NCBI RefSeq assembly: GCF_037026715.1
Contig: NZ_JBANCG010000011.1
Span: 1 to 64,000 of the forward strand
Source of the DNA: Breoghania sp037026715
GTDB lineage: Bacteria; Pseudomonadota; Alphaproteobacteria; Rhizobiales; Stappiaceae
Direction of reading: 5' to 3'
Length of the DNA: 64,000 bases
Part shown: in pieces, positions 8,150 through 17,080 of the stretch
How the letters are laid out: each line of letters opens with the position of its first letter
Position numbering within the stretch: position 1 is the stretch's first letter
Made by a program: the position numbers and the translations under genes
Notes under the pieces: model-generated
Database searches by the model: none
The model's input: only the letters and a program-made list of their open reading frames with translations
Told to the model about the DNA's origin: nothing

Positions 8150-9375
8150 ACGAGATCCTGCTGGGAAGCCTGATCGTCATCGCGCTCGTCGTCCTCCTGA
8201 CGGCAGGCCTTCTGATCGCGCGCCGCCGGCTCATCCCGCAAAGTTCGGTGCTCGTGACCGTGAACGGCAGCACGACGCTGGAAGCCTCGCGCGGCGATCG
8301 CCTTCTGGGTCTGCTGCACGATGCCTCGATCGGCATCCCGGCGGCGTGCGGCGGTTCGGGCACCTGCGGCCTGTGCCGTGTCACGGTGACCGGTGAAGGC
8401 GCGGGACAGGCTGGCGCGACGGAACGCGGCATCCTTTCGGCAGCGGAGCGACGCGCCAACATGCGGCTTGCCTGCCAGACCGTGCTGCGCGGCCCCTGCG
8501 CGGTCGAGGTGCCGCAGGATATCCTCAGCGCCGGCGGCGGCTTCACCTGCCGGATCGTCTCCAACCGGATGATGGCGCCGCTGATCCGCGAACTGGTGCT
8601 GGAATTGCCCGAAAGCCAGCCGTTCGACTTTCGCGCCGGCGGCTTCATGCAGCTCACCGCCCCGCCCTACGAACAGGATTTCGCCGAGATCGAACTCGAC
8701 GCGCCGTTTCGCGAGGCCTGGCGCATCTCCTGTTGGGATCATCTGTACGCGTCCTCGGACAAAACCGTCACCCGCGCCTACTCGATCGCCTGCCGTCCCG
8801 AGGAGGCGGCGCGCGGACAGGCCGTCTTCAATATCCGGCTCGCCGTGCCGCCCGCCGGACGGGAGCGCGATCTCCCGCCAGGTGTGGTGTCGTCCTGGCT
8901 CTTTTCCAGAAAACCGGGCGATACGGTCGAGGCTTCGGGGCCCTTTGGCGATTTCCAGGTCCAGCCGGGCGAGCGCGAGATGATCTTCATCGGCGGCGGC
9001 GTCGGCATGGCCCCCTTGCGCGCGATGATCCACGAGCAGATCGGCAAGGGCACGAAACGCCGTATGCGCTACTTCTACGGCGCCCGCTCCGTCGCGGATC
9101 TCTTCTATGTGGAGGAGTTCGACGCCATTGCCGCCGCGCATCCGAATTTCATCTGGATGCCCGCGCTGTCGGATCCCGCGCCCGGCGATCGCTGGCGGGG
9201 CGCCACCGGCTTCATCCACGACATCGTGAACGCGCACCTGCGCAGCCACCCCGCCCCGGAAGACTGCGAATATTACCTTTGCGGCCCCCCAGTCATGATC
9301 TCGGCGGTGCTCGCCACGCTCGAGCGGCTCGGCGTGGAGCCGGCCTCCATCTTCAACGACGATTTCGGAGTGTGA
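8146..9375 (+). CDS. nqrF: Na+-NQR subunit F, NADH dehydrogenase subunit
   Basis: The 409-residue protein has an N-terminal membrane anchor (about 5-28), a plant-type 2Fe-2S domain (Cys68, Cys74, Cys77, Cys110), an FAD domain with TRAYSIA (the RxYS motif), and an NAD(P)H-binding domain with IFIGGGVGMAPLRAM and a late CGPPVM. It is the entry point for electrons from NADH on the cytoplasmic side. All cofactor motifs are intact. This subunit marks the complex as NQR and not Rnf, since Rnf has no NqrF. The gene overlaps nqrE by 4 bases and lies 3 bases before apbE. Confidence 0.95.
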   Translation: MNEILLGSLIVIALVVLLTAGLLIARRRLIPQSSVLVTVNGSTTLEASRGDRLLGLLHDASIGIPAACGGSGTCGLCRVTVTGEGAGQAGATERGILSAAERRANMRLACQTVLRGPCAVEVPQDILSAGGGFTCRIVSNRMMAPLIRELVLELPESQPFDFRAGGFMQLTAPPYEQDFAEIELDAPFREAWRISCWDHLYASSDKTVTRAYSIACRPEEAARGQAVFNIRLAVPPAGRERDLPPGVVSSWLFSRKPGDTVEASGPFGDFQVQPGEREMIFIGGGVGMAPLRAMIHEQIGKGTKRRMRYFYGARSVADLFYVEEFDAIAAAHPNFIWMPALSDPAPGDRWRGATGFIHDIVNAHLRSHPAPEDCEYYLCGPPVMISAVLATLERLGVEPASIFNDDFGV

Positions 9376-9378
9376 ACC

Positions 9379-10389
9379 ATGCCTCGATCCATCATGTCCC
9401 CACTCCCCAGCCGCCCGACACGCCGGAGCTTCCTGAAGCTTACCGGCGGCGCGCTGGGCGCGACCCTGGCCGCTCCCGCGCTTCTCCGTGCCGAAACGTC
9501 GCCGCTCGAAACGATCGCCGGCACCGCATTCGCCACCTATTGGCGCTTGAGCGTCCCGTCCGGCCGGGATGCCGGCAGATTGCGGGGACGGATCGAGGCG
9601 GCACTGGCCGAGATCGACCACCAGATGTCGCCCTGGCGCGCCGACAGCGACGTCTGCCGTTTCAACGCGGCAGCGGAGGGCACCGTCGCCATGCCTAGCG
9701 AGACCGTCTCCGTCACGGCAGCGGCACTCGCAATCGCCAAGGCCAGCGATGGCCGCTTCGACCCGACCGTGGGCCCGCTGGTCGCGCGCTGGGGCTTCGG
9801 TCCGATTGAAAAGGGCGCGCCGCCCGACTGGCACAAGATCGGGCTGGCGGAGGATCACATCGTCAAGCGCAAGGGCGGCCTCACACTCGACCTCTGCGGC
9901 ATCGCCAAGGGCTATGCGCTTGACCGGATGCTGGCGATCGCAAGCGAGGCGGGCCATGACGATCTGCTGATCGATCTGGGCGGCGAACTCGCCGCGAAAG
10001 GGCGCCACCCTTCCGGGCGGGACTGGTACGTGGCCGTGGAAGATCCGCGCCCCGGCGCCTCCGGCATCGTCGCAAAGCTGCGCCTCGACGATACGACTGT
10101 CGCGACTTCCGGCGGCCACATCCAGAGCTACGAGCTGGACGGGCGCCGATACAGCCATATCATCGACCCGCCGACCGGCGAGCCCGTCGCCGGAGGGCTG
10201 CTTTCCGTGTCCGTTCTTGCACCGCGCGCCACCGAGGCCGATGGTTGGGCGACAGCGCTTGCCGCAGCCGGCCCGATTGAGGGCCCCGCGCTAGCGCGGA
10301 AGAACGGCATTGCCGCATTGTTCTTGCGCGCCGACGGCGTCGACATTGCACGCGAGACGACAGGCGGGTTCGAAACCCATCTGCTTTGA
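9379..10389 (+). CDS. apbE: FAD:protein FMN transferase ApbE
   Basis: A 336-residue ApbE-family flavin transferase. An N-terminal twin-arginine segment (RRSFLKL, residues 15-21) followed by a hydrophobic stretch predicts Tat export to the periplasm. The family motifs DLCGIAKGYALD and DLGGELAAKG, and the late HIIDPPTGEP region, are present. ApbE attaches FMN to threonines of NqrC/RnfG-type proteins, so its place within the nqr operon fits. It may serve only NqrC here, since NqrB seems to lack its acceptor site. Confidence 0.94.
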   Translation: MPRSIMSPLPSRPTRRSFLKLTGGALGATLAAPALLRAETSPLETIAGTAFATYWRLSVPSGRDAGRLRGRIEAALAEIDHQMSPWRADSDVCRFNAAAEGTVAMPSETVSVTAAALAIAKASDGRFDPTVGPLVARWGFGPIEKGAPPDWHKIGLAEDHIVKRKGGLTLDLCGIAKGYALDRMLAIASEAGHDDLLIDLGGELAAKGRHPSGRDWYVAVEDPRPGASGIVAKLRLDDTTVATSGGHIQSYELDGRRYSHIIDPPTGEPVAGGLLSVSVLAPRATEADGWATALAAAGPIEGPALARKNGIAALFLRADGVDIARETTGGFETHLL

Positions 10390-10413
10390 CGAGACGAAGA
10401 GGGAGAAAGCGGA

Positions 10414-10590
10414 ATGGAATTCATCCTCACCATCGCGATCTTCCTGCTGGCTGCAGGCGGCCTCGCTCTTGGCCTCGCCCTGGGCAGAGGACCGGCACAA
10501 ACCTCCTGCGGCGGCCTCGCCTGCCTCAAGGGCGCTTCCTGCTCCCACTGCCCCAACAAGGGCCATGAGAGCGGAGAGGAAGGCCGATGA
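10414..10590 (+). CDS. nqrM: NqrM, iron-delivery maturation factor
   Basis: A 58-residue protein, too short for many gene finders. One N-terminal membrane helix (about 3-25) is followed by a cysteine-rich tail with SCGGLACLKGASCSHC, the (DUF539) NqrM pattern. NqrM is needed to insert iron between NqrD and NqrE. GAGGGAGAAAG precedes the ATG. It follows apbE, as in other nqr operons, and its stop overlaps the CBS gene by 4 bases (ATGA). Confidence 0.93.
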   Translation: MEFILTIAIFLLAAGGLALGLALGRGPAQTSCGGLACLKGASCSHCPNKGHESGEEGR

Positions 10591-10982
10591 ACACGAGCGC
10601 ACGTGTCGCAACCATCATGCAGACCGACTGGCCGGAAGTCTCTCCCGACACGCCGATCCGGCGGGCAGTCGCGCTGCTGGTGGAGACCCGGTCGGCTGCC
10701 GCCCCCGTCACCGACGACAGCGGCCAGCTCGTCGGCATCCTGACGCAGAAGGACTGCTTCAAGCCTGCCCTTTACGCCAGCTACTATCAGGAATGGAAAG
10801 GCAGCGTCGGCGAGTTCATGACCCGCGACGTGGTGTCCCTCGCCGCCTCCGACGATCTGACCAGCGCAGCGGAGGCCTTCCTTGCTCATCCCCATCGCAT
10901 CTTTCCGGTCGAGGAAGACGGCCGGCTCGTCGGCATGCTGCGTCGCTCCGACGTGCTGGCGGCTCTTCTAAGCATGGGATAG
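10587..10982 (+). CDS. Two-CBS-domain protein
   Basis: The 131-residue protein consists of two CBS repeats: VATIMQTDWPEVSPDTPIRRAVALLV ... LVGILTQKD, then GEFMTRDVVSLAASDDLTSAAEAFL ... LVGMLRRSDVL. Paired CBS modules bind adenine nucleotides and often sense energy state. No enzymatic domain is attached. The start codon overlaps the nqrM stop, so it is made together with the NQR complex and could act as a regulator of it; that link is inference. A hairpin follows within 70 bases and may end the operon. Confidence 0.88.
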   Translation: MNTSARVATIMQTDWPEVSPDTPIRRAVALLVETRSAAAPVTDDSGQLVGILTQKDCFKPALYASYYQEWKGSVGEFMTRDVVSLAASDDLTSAAEAFLAHPHRIFPVEEDGRLVGMLRRSDVLAALLSMG

Positions 10983-10997
10983 CGCCAGCCAGACACG

Positions 10998-11013
10998 GTT
11001 GACAGCTGTCAAC
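10998..11013. promoter_or_regulatory. 16-bp perfect palindrome after nqr operon
   Basis: GTTGACAGCTGTCAAC is a perfect 16-base palindrome 16 bases after the CBS gene. It could be a dimer-binding site, possibly for the Lrp-type regulator encoded 130 bases downstream, or part of the 3' end structure. Binding is not shown by sequence alone. Confidence 0.4.
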
Positions 11014-11018
11014 TCTGC

Positions 11019-11048
11019 GCGCGGATCCGGCTCCAGGGTCCGCGCATT
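11019..11048 (+). terminator. Putative terminator of the nqr operon
   Basis: GCGCGGATCC (11019-11028) can pair with GGGTCCGCGC (11036-11045), with one mismatch and a 7-base loop. It is followed only by ATTTGTT, so the U-tract is weak. The position right after the last gene of the operon supports a terminator or mRNA 3' hairpin. Confidence 0.45.
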
Positions 11049-11144
11049 TGTTCGCGCAACATGCCGATCATTCAAGCGGCTAGGATGCTCTGTTTCGATG
11101 AAAGTGCGGCTTGAACCGGAGCCGATGGGTCATATGATAGCCAA

Positions 11145-11606
11145 ATGACCTACAAGATTGACAAGATCGATCGTCGGATCCTGGGCGAGCTTCAGAAGAA
11201 CTCGGCCCGCTCGCAGCGCGAACTGGCCGAGGCCGTCGGCCTGTCCCAGAACGCGCTGTGGCGGCGCCTCAAGGCCCTTGAGGCAGACGGCGTCATCGAG
11301 GGATACGGCGCCCGCGTCCGCCCGGATGCGGTGGGCCGGCAGCTTCTGGTCTTTGTGATGGTCCGCACACGCAACCATTCGTCGGAATGGCTGAAGCGGT
11401 TCCGCGCCCACATCGAGGCGATTTCGGAAATCGTCGGCTTCTACCGGATCAGCGGCGACTACGACTACCTGCTCAAGATCGCGACCTCCGACATGAACAG
11501 CTACGATCAGGTCTACCAGAAGATCATCGAGAAAATGGAGCTGGAGGCTGTCACTTCGTATTTCACCATGGAGGCGATTTTTGATGACCGCCCGCCCCAG
11601 TTCTAG
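11145..11606 (+). CDS. Lrp/AsnC-family transcription regulator
   Basis: The 153-residue product has an N-terminal helix-turn-helix (IDRRILGELQKNSARSQRELAEAVGLSQ region, about 6-33, with LWRRLKALEADGVI) and a C-terminal RAM ligand-binding domain (about 65-150) with the usual GDYDYLLKIATSDMNSY. Such dimers or octamers bind amino acids and control amino-acid genes. The convergent neighbour is a class I/II aminotransferase, a plausible but unproven target. Family call secure. Confidence 0.92.
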   Translation: MTYKIDKIDRRILGELQKNSARSQRELAEAVGLSQNALWRRLKALEADGVIEGYGARVRPDAVGRQLLVFVMVRTRNHSSEWLKRFRAHIEAISEIVGFYRISGDYDYLLKIATSDMNSYDQVYQKIIEKMELEAVTSYFTMEAIFDDRPPQF

Positions 11607-11638
11607 GCCCCAAACCGCTCAGCACGGCAGCCCCGGCG

Positions 11639-12856
11639 CTAAGTGCGATAGCGTTCCACCAGTTCCACGATGCGCTCGACGGCCGCCTTCGCGGCCGCAT
11701 GGTCCTGCGAGAAATTGAGACGCATGCTGTCCAGCGTATGCGGACTGAACTCGCTGCCGGGCGTGACAATGACATCGGCCTGCCGGCGCAGGATACGCAC
11801 GAAATCGAGCGGGGACACGTCAAGCGCCGGCAAGCGGGCAAAGAGATAGCTTCCCGCCTGAGGCGTCCGCACCGCGATGCCGTCCGCCGCCCGGAATGTC
11901 GCCAGCAGATCGTCGCGAATGGCCTGGTGAAGCCGGATCCGTTCCTCAAGCCAGCCTTCCGGCTCGCAGAGCCACGTGCGCAGCACCGACTGGTTGTAGC
12001 CGGCCGCCCGCAGCGAGACGATCGCCTGCAACCGCTCCATGCGCTCGATGAGCTTCGCAGGTCCGAACGCGGCACCAAGGCGGTAGCCGCTGAGGGACTC
12101 TGTCTTGGACGGCCCCATGATGGTCACGACATTCTCAGAGCCGGCAAGCGCGCGCAGGTGCGTATAAGGCCCACCATCGGAATAATGCAGGCGGGAATAG
12201 AGCTGGTCGGCGATCACCGTAACGCCGTATCGACTCGCCAGCTCCGCGATGGCGCGGATCTCGTCGGGCGAATAGATCGCACCGGTCGGATTGCTGGGAT
12301 TGGAGAAGACGAAGACCTTCGCCCCCGCCTTGAACACGCTTTCCAACTCGTCGAGATCGAGCCCCGCCCGATCGGTGCCGGCAAGATAGTCGAGCTGAAC
12401 GGGACAGATCTCGCCGTCGAAGAACTGAACCAGCTTGCGGTTGGCGAAGTAGTCCGGCTGGACGATTGCGACCTTGTCCCCGGCTCCGACCGTCGCGGCG
12501 ATTGTCAGGAAAAGCGCGCCCTGCGTGCCGGGCGTGAGGATCAGTTCCCGCGCCCCCGACAGAGGCGCACCCGTAAAGTCAGCAAGCCGTTCGGCCAGGG
12601 CCTCGCGGATCTCTTCCTTGCCGCGATACTCGGTATAGGCCTGCCGCGCCCCGGCGCGCACGCCGTCGCAGAACGTCTCGAACGCGCCGGGCGCCGGCTC
12701 GAACGCATCGACGTCGCCATGCGAGAAATCGACAGGGCGCCCGACGAGGGTCTCCCCCTTTATCACATCATCAAGGTTCGCCGCCTGCTGCCGCGTTTCC
12801 TGACCGGGCGCGTTGTCGGTCTTGAGCGTTTCGAATTTTTCCGCAATCGAGGCCAT
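11639..12856 (-). CDS. Class I/II PLP-dependent aminotransferase
   Basis: A 405-residue fold-type I aminotransferase. Visible motifs are TPGTQGALFL (PLP phosphate area), VFSNPSNPTGAIY (Asn binding the cofactor) and MGPSKTESLSGYRLG with the Schiff-base Lys, then RLNFSQD near the end with the substrate-carboxylate Arg. It transfers an amino group between an amino acid and a keto acid; the substrate cannot be read from sequence. The ATG at 12856 begins MASIAEKFETLK. It lies 59 bases after pyrC on the same strand and may be co-transcribed. It converges with the Lrp-type regulator. Confidence 0.88.
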   Translation of the reverse strand: MASIAEKFETLKTDNAPGQETRQQAANLDDVIKGETLVGRPVDFSHGDVDAFEPAPGAFETFCDGVRAGARQAYTEYRGKEEIREALAERLADFTGAPLSGARELILTPGTQGALFLTIAATVGAGDKVAIVQPDYFANRKLVQFFDGEICPVQLDYLAGTDRAGLDLDELESVFKAGAKVFVFSNPSNPTGAIYSPDEIRAIAELASRYGVTVIADQLYSRLHYSDGGPYTHLRALAGSENVVTIMGPSKTESLSGYRLGAAFGPAKLIERMERLQAIVSLRAAGYNQSVLRTWLCEPEGWLEERIRLHQAIRDDLLATFRAADGIAVRTPQAGSYLFARLPALDVSPLDFVRILRRQADVIVTPGSEFSPHTLDSMRLNFSQDHAAAKAAVERIVELVERYRT

Positions 12857-12915
12857 GAATTCCGCTTCCTGAAAGGAGTGAGAGCAAGCGCTTCGGCAAT
12901 GGGGGGAACGACCGC

Positions 12916-13965
12916 TCAGGCCTTTTCGACGGACCAGCGGAACGGCACGTCCGGGCGAAAAACGACGACCTGTCCATCCGCGCCGACATCGATTGCCCGA
13001 AAGATCGCCTCGTCCGGAGCGGTGCGGGCGAGAACGATCCGGTCCTCGTTGGGCGGCAGCCGGTAGAAGGCGGGACCATTGAGCGAGGTGAAGGCTTCCA
13101 GCCTGTCGAGCGCGCCCTCGTCCTCGAAGACCTGCGCGAGACAGGGCATCGTGACGGGCGCGTTGAAGATCCCGGCGCAACCGCAGGCGCATTCCTTGTT
13201 GCCGACCGGATGCGGTGCGGAATCCGTGCCGAGGAAGAACTTCGCGTTCCCCGATGTCGCCGCCTTGCGCAGCGCCAGACGATGGCTTTCGCGCTTGGCG
13301 ATGGGCAGGCAGTAGAAGTGGGGGCGGATCCCGCCGCGGAAGATGTCGTTGCGATTGATGAGCAGATGCTGGGGCGTAATCGTCGCGGCGACGTTCTCGC
13401 CCGTACCGCTCACGAATGAGGCGCCCTCCTCCGTCGTGATGTGCTCCATGACGATGCGCAGCGCCGGAAAATCGCGGATCAACGGCGCCAGCACCCGCTC
13501 GATGAACACGGCTTCGCGATCGAAGATATCGACGTCCGGATCAACGACCTCGCCATGCACCAGAAGCGGAATGCCCGCCTCCTGCATCGCCTCAAGCACC
13601 TTGTGCACGCGCTTGAAATCCTTGACCCCGGCATCGGAATTGGTCGTCGCGCCGGCCGGATAGAGCTTCACCGCCGTCAGCTCTCCGCTCGCCGTGCCAT
13701 TCCTTATGTCGGCGGGATCGGTCGTCTCGGTGAGATAGAGCGTCATCAGCGGACGGAATCCGCTTCCCTTGGGCACCGCGGCTTCGATACGTCCGCGATA
13801 GGCGCGCAGATCATCGAGATCGCGCACCGGCGGCACAAGGTTCGGCATGATGATGGCGCGGCCGAAGAGCCTGGCGCTGATCGGCAGGACGGCCTTCAGC
13901 ATCTCGCCGTCGCGCACGTGAAGATGCCAGTCGTCGGGGCGGATGATTTCGATGCGGTCGATCAT
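12916..13965 (-). CDS. pyrC: Dihydroorotase, class II
   Basis: The 349-residue enzyme cyclises carbamoyl-aspartate to dihydroorotate in pyrimidine synthesis. Metal and catalytic motifs are intact: DDWHLHVRDG (two His), VKLYPAGATTNSDAGV with the Lys that is carboxylated, LLVHGEV (His), VMEHITT (His) and FLGTDSAPH (catalytic Asp). Length fits the E. coli-type PyrC. The ATG at 13965 is chosen since MIDRIEIIRPDDWHLH begins the domain; an upstream in-frame start at 14016 adds 17 residues. Cytoplasmic. Confidence 0.95.
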   Translation of the reverse strand: MIDRIEIIRPDDWHLHVRDGEMLKAVLPISARLFGRAIIMPNLVPPVRDLDDLRAYRGRIEAAVPKGSGFRPLMTLYLTETTDPADIRNGTASGELTAVKLYPAGATTNSDAGVKDFKRVHKVLEAMQEAGIPLLVHGEVVDPDVDIFDREAVFIERVLAPLIRDFPALRIVMEHITTEEGASFVSGTGENVAATITPQHLLINRNDIFRGGIRPHFYCLPIAKRESHRLALRKAATSGNAKFFLGTDSAPHPVGNKECACGCAGIFNAPVTMPCLAQVFEDEGALDRLEAFTSLNGPAFYRLPPNEDRIVLARTAPDEAIFRAIDVGADGQVVVFRPDVPFRWSVEKA

Positions 13966-14174
13966 TGCAGTCTTCCTTTGCGCCTCTCGCGCCGCCTGGG
14001 CATGCGGAACCGACATGCTTTGAGCAAACCGGCGCGGGCCTGTCCAGCCTTGTCCGCACGATAACCGTCAGAATCGGCAGCCAAAACGGCGGCAGACCGT
14101 GCGTCACGCAACGAATTGCACAAGATACGAGAGGCCCGATACGAAAGGCCCGGCGGTGAGCGGAACCGAAGCGC

Positions 14175-14729
14175 TCAGGCCTTCCACTTGATCGAGCAGC
14201 CGATGGAGGGCACCTGATCCTGCGGCCCCTCTCCCGTCGCCGCGACCAGGCGCATCGCTTCCAGAAGTTCGCGCGGCGCTCCCGGGCTTGGCTCGCCCGT
14301 GCGCCCATCGTCCAGCCGACCGCGATATTGCAGCGATCCATCGGCGGCGAAGCCGAAATAATCCGGCGTGCAGACCGCCCCATAGGCCTTGGCGATCAGC
14401 TGGTCCTCGTCGTGGAGATAGGGGAAGGGAAAGCTGTGCTCGGCGGCGAAGGCGGCCATCTTGGAAAAACTGTCGTCTGGATAGGCGTCCGCATCGTTGG
14501 AGCAGATAGCGGCAAATCCGATTCCGTCGCCCTCAAGCGTCCGTGCATCCGCCACAAGGCGGCCGATCACCGCCTTGACATAAGGACAATGGTTGCAGAT
14601 GAAGACGATGACCGTTCCCCTCGCACCGGCAATGTCGGTGAAGGTGTAGGTTCTGCCGTCGGTCGCCGGCAGACGGAAATCAACCGCATGCCAGTTCCGG
14701 TCAAGCGTGGTCGGCGGTTGTGCGGCCAT
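14175..14729 (-). CDS. Thioredoxin-fold (AhpC/TSA-like) protein
   Basis: The 184-residue protein has a thioredoxin-like fold with the motif FICNHCPYVKAV near residue 47, the CxxC-type site of the thioredoxin-family proteins annotated as peroxiredoxin-like (here CNHC). GFAAICSNDADAYPDDSF and the cis-Pro-type GAVCTPDYFGF follow. It probably works as a cytoplasmic thiol-disulphide or peroxide-related protein; no signal peptide is seen. The ATG at 14729 begins MAAQPPTTLDRNW. It is divergent from parE with a 221-base gap. Confidence 0.82.
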   Translation of the reverse strand: MAAQPPTTLDRNWHAVDFRLPATDGRTYTFTDIAGARGTVIVFICNHCPYVKAVIGRLVADARTLEGDGIGFAAICSNDADAYPDDSFSKMAAFAAEHSFPFPYLHDEDQLIAKAYGAVCTPDYFGFAADGSLQYRGRLDDGRTGEPSPGAPRELLEAMRLVAATGEGPQDQVPSIGCSIKWKA

Positions 14730-14950
14730 GGTGTCCTCCGCATGTCCATTGCGCAGTGCAGCACCGGAAGTCTGCCTGCGACAGATGACGGCGACAAGAC
14801 CCTTTTCGGGTGAGAACGCCTGAGGGAACGAGCAAGTCCGCAGTGATCGCACTGGTGTTGCCGATGCCGAATTGCCAGAATTCCTGCTGATTCGGGAAGG
14901 CGGCGGCGGGGCGCCACGTCAGACGAAACAAATCGGGTACGAAAGAACGA

Positions 14951-17080
14951 ATGGCAGGCAAGGACGATCTGTTCGCGCAGCTGGAGGACGAGGTTTCGGC
15001 GATGAAGGCCCGGCGCAAGCGCGCGCCGGCAGCCGCACCGGCCGCCGCAGCCCCCTCGACCGCAGCTCCCGCGGCCGCCGATAGCGCACCCCGCACCTCC
15101 GATCGCGCGCCGAAGCAGACCCCGCCCCTGCGGGCCGTCCCCGGCGCGGACGAGGCCTACACGGCCGCCGACATCGAGGTGCTGGAGGGGCTGGAACCGG
15201 TCCGCAGGCGTCCCGGCATGTATATCGGCGGCACCGACGAACGTGCGCTGCACCACCTTTTTGCGGAAGTCATCGACAATTCGATGGACGAGGCGGTCGC
15301 CGGCCACGCCACCTGGATCGACGTGCGCCTGGAGGAGGACGGCATGCTGACCGTGACCGACAACGGCCGCGGCATCCCCGTCGACCCGCACCCGAAATTC
15401 AAGGACAAGTCGGCGCTCGAAGTCATCATGACGACGCTGCATGCCGGCGGCAAGTTCGACAGCAAGGTGTACGAGACTTCCGGCGGCCTGCACGGCGTCG
15501 GCGTCTCCGTCGTCAATGCGCTGTCCGAAGTGCTCGAGGTCGAGGTCGCGCGCTCGCGCAAGCTCTACCGCCAGCGGTTCGCCCGCGGCATCGCGCAGGG
15601 GCCGCTGGAGCCTCTGGGCGATATCCAGAACCGGCGCGGCACAACCGTGCGGTTTCGTCCCGATCCGCAGATCTTCGGCGCGAGCGCGAAGTTCAAGCCC
15701 TCCACGCTGTTCAAGATGGCCCGTTCCAAGGCCTATCTGTTCGGCGGCGTGGAGATCCGCTGGCGCTGCGCGGAAAGCCTTCTCACCGAGAAGAACGCCC
15801 CGCCGGCCGAAGCCTCGTTCCATTTTCCCGGCGGCCTCAAGGACTTCCTCGACGAGACGCTGAGCGGCGAGAAGCGCGTCGCCGACGAGATCTTCGCGGG
15901 CAAGACGTCCAAGACCGGCAGTCACGGATCGGTGGAATGGGCGGTGGCGTGGTTTGCCGGCGATGGCTTCCTGCATTCCTACTGCAATACGGTGCCGACG
16001 CCTGAGGGGGGCACGCACGAAGCCGGCCTTCGTCTGGCGCTTTTGCGCGGGCTCAAGGCCTATGGCGAGCTTGTCGGCAACAAGCGCGCCGCCCAGATCA
16101 CCGGCGACGACGTGCTGACTTCTGCCGGCGGCATGCTCTCCGTCTTCATCCGGGAGCCGGAATTCGTCGGCCAGACAAAGGACAAGCTGTCGACCGGCGA
16201 GGCGAGCCGCATCGTCGAGAACGCGGTGCGCGATGCCTTCGACCACTGGCTGACGGCCTCGCCGCACCAGGCGGACAAACTGCTGGAATGGGTGATCGAC
16301 CGGGCCGAGGAACGCCTCCGGCGGCGCCAGGAAAAGGACGTGGCGCGCAAGACCGCCGTGCGCAAGCTGCGCCTGCCCGGCAAGCTCGCCGATTGCTCCA
16401 CCTCCTCAGCGGCGGGCACGGAGATCTTCATCGTTGAGGGCGACTCGGCCGGCGGCTCTGCCAAGCAGGCGCGCAACCGCGCGAGCCAGGCGATCCTTCC
16501 CCTTCGCGGCAAGATCCTCAACGTCGCCAACGCGGGCCGCGAGAAACTGGCGGCCAACCAGCAGCTTGCCGATCTGATGCAGGCGCTGGGCGTGGGCACG
16601 CGCAACAATTACCGCGACGAAGACCTTCGCTACGAGCGCGTGATCGTCATGACCGACGCCGATGTCGACGGCGCCCACATCGCCTCACTGCTGATCACGT
16701 TCTTCTACCGGGAAATGCCGAAACTGATCGAGAACGGCCACCTCTATCTGGCTGTTCCGCCTCTCTACCGCATCGCACAAGGCGACAAGATCCGCTACGC
16801 GCGCGACGACGCCCACAAGGACGAGCTCCTCAAGAGCGAATTCAACGGCAAGGCCAAGATCGAGATCGGCCGCTTCAAGGGCCTTGGCGAGATGCTTCCC
16901 GCCCAGCTCAAGGAAACGACCATGGATCCGACAAAGCGCATGCTTTTGCAGGTGCGTGTGGCCGCCGACGAGGAGGAAGTCACCGGGGATACCGTCGACC
17001 GACTGATGGGCACCAAGCCGGAAGCGCGTTTCATTTTCATCAAGGAAAACGCGGAGTTCGCGACCGATCTTGATATCTGA
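14951..17080 (+). CDS. parE: DNA topoisomerase IV subunit B
   Basis: The 709-residue product is a type IIA topoisomerase ATPase subunit. GHKL motifs are EVIDNSMDEAV, DNGRGIPVD and GGLHGVGVSVVNALS; Toprim motifs are EGDSAGGSAKQARNR, PLRGKILNV and MTDADVDGAHI. The size suits ParE better than GyrB (about 800 residues). An Ala/Pro-rich, basic stretch of about 60 residues precedes the ATPase domain, as in many alphaproteobacterial ParE proteins. With ParC it decatenates chromosomes. Monocistronic here; no parC in the window. Confidence 0.93.
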   Translation: MAGKDDLFAQLEDEVSAMKARRKRAPAAAPAAAAPSTAAPAAADSAPRTSDRAPKQTPPLRAVPGADEAYTAADIEVLEGLEPVRRRPGMYIGGTDERALHHLFAEVIDNSMDEAVAGHATWIDVRLEEDGMLTVTDNGRGIPVDPHPKFKDKSALEVIMTTLHAGGKFDSKVYETSGGLHGVGVSVVNALSEVLEVEVARSRKLYRQRFARGIAQGPLEPLGDIQNRRGTTVRFRPDPQIFGASAKFKPSTLFKMARSKAYLFGGVEIRWRCAESLLTEKNAPPAEASFHFPGGLKDFLDETLSGEKRVADEIFAGKTSKTGSHGSVEWAVAWFAGDGFLHSYCNTVPTPEGGTHEAGLRLALLRGLKAYGELVGNKRAAQITGDDVLTSAGGMLSVFIREPEFVGQTKDKLSTGEASRIVENAVRDAFDHWLTASPHQADKLLEWVIDRAEERLRRRQEKDVARKTAVRKLRLPGKLADCSTSSAAGTEIFIVEGDSAGGSAKQARNRASQAILPLRGKILNVANAGREKLAANQQLADLMQALGVGTRNNYRDEDLRYERVIVMTDADVDGAHIASLLITFFYREMPKLIENGHLYLAVPPLYRIAQGDKIRYARDDAHKDELLKSEFNGKAKIEIGRFKGLGEMLPAQLKETTMDPTKRMLLQVRVAADEEEVTGDTVDRLMGTKPEARFIFIKENAEFATDLDI

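Noticed and set aside
8044..10158. Long minus-strand open frame across nqrF and apbE
   Set aside because: Antisense to two clear genes; composition typical of a codon-position shadow.
14567..16267. Minus-strand open frame opposite parE
   Set aside because: Shadow of parE; no known domain.
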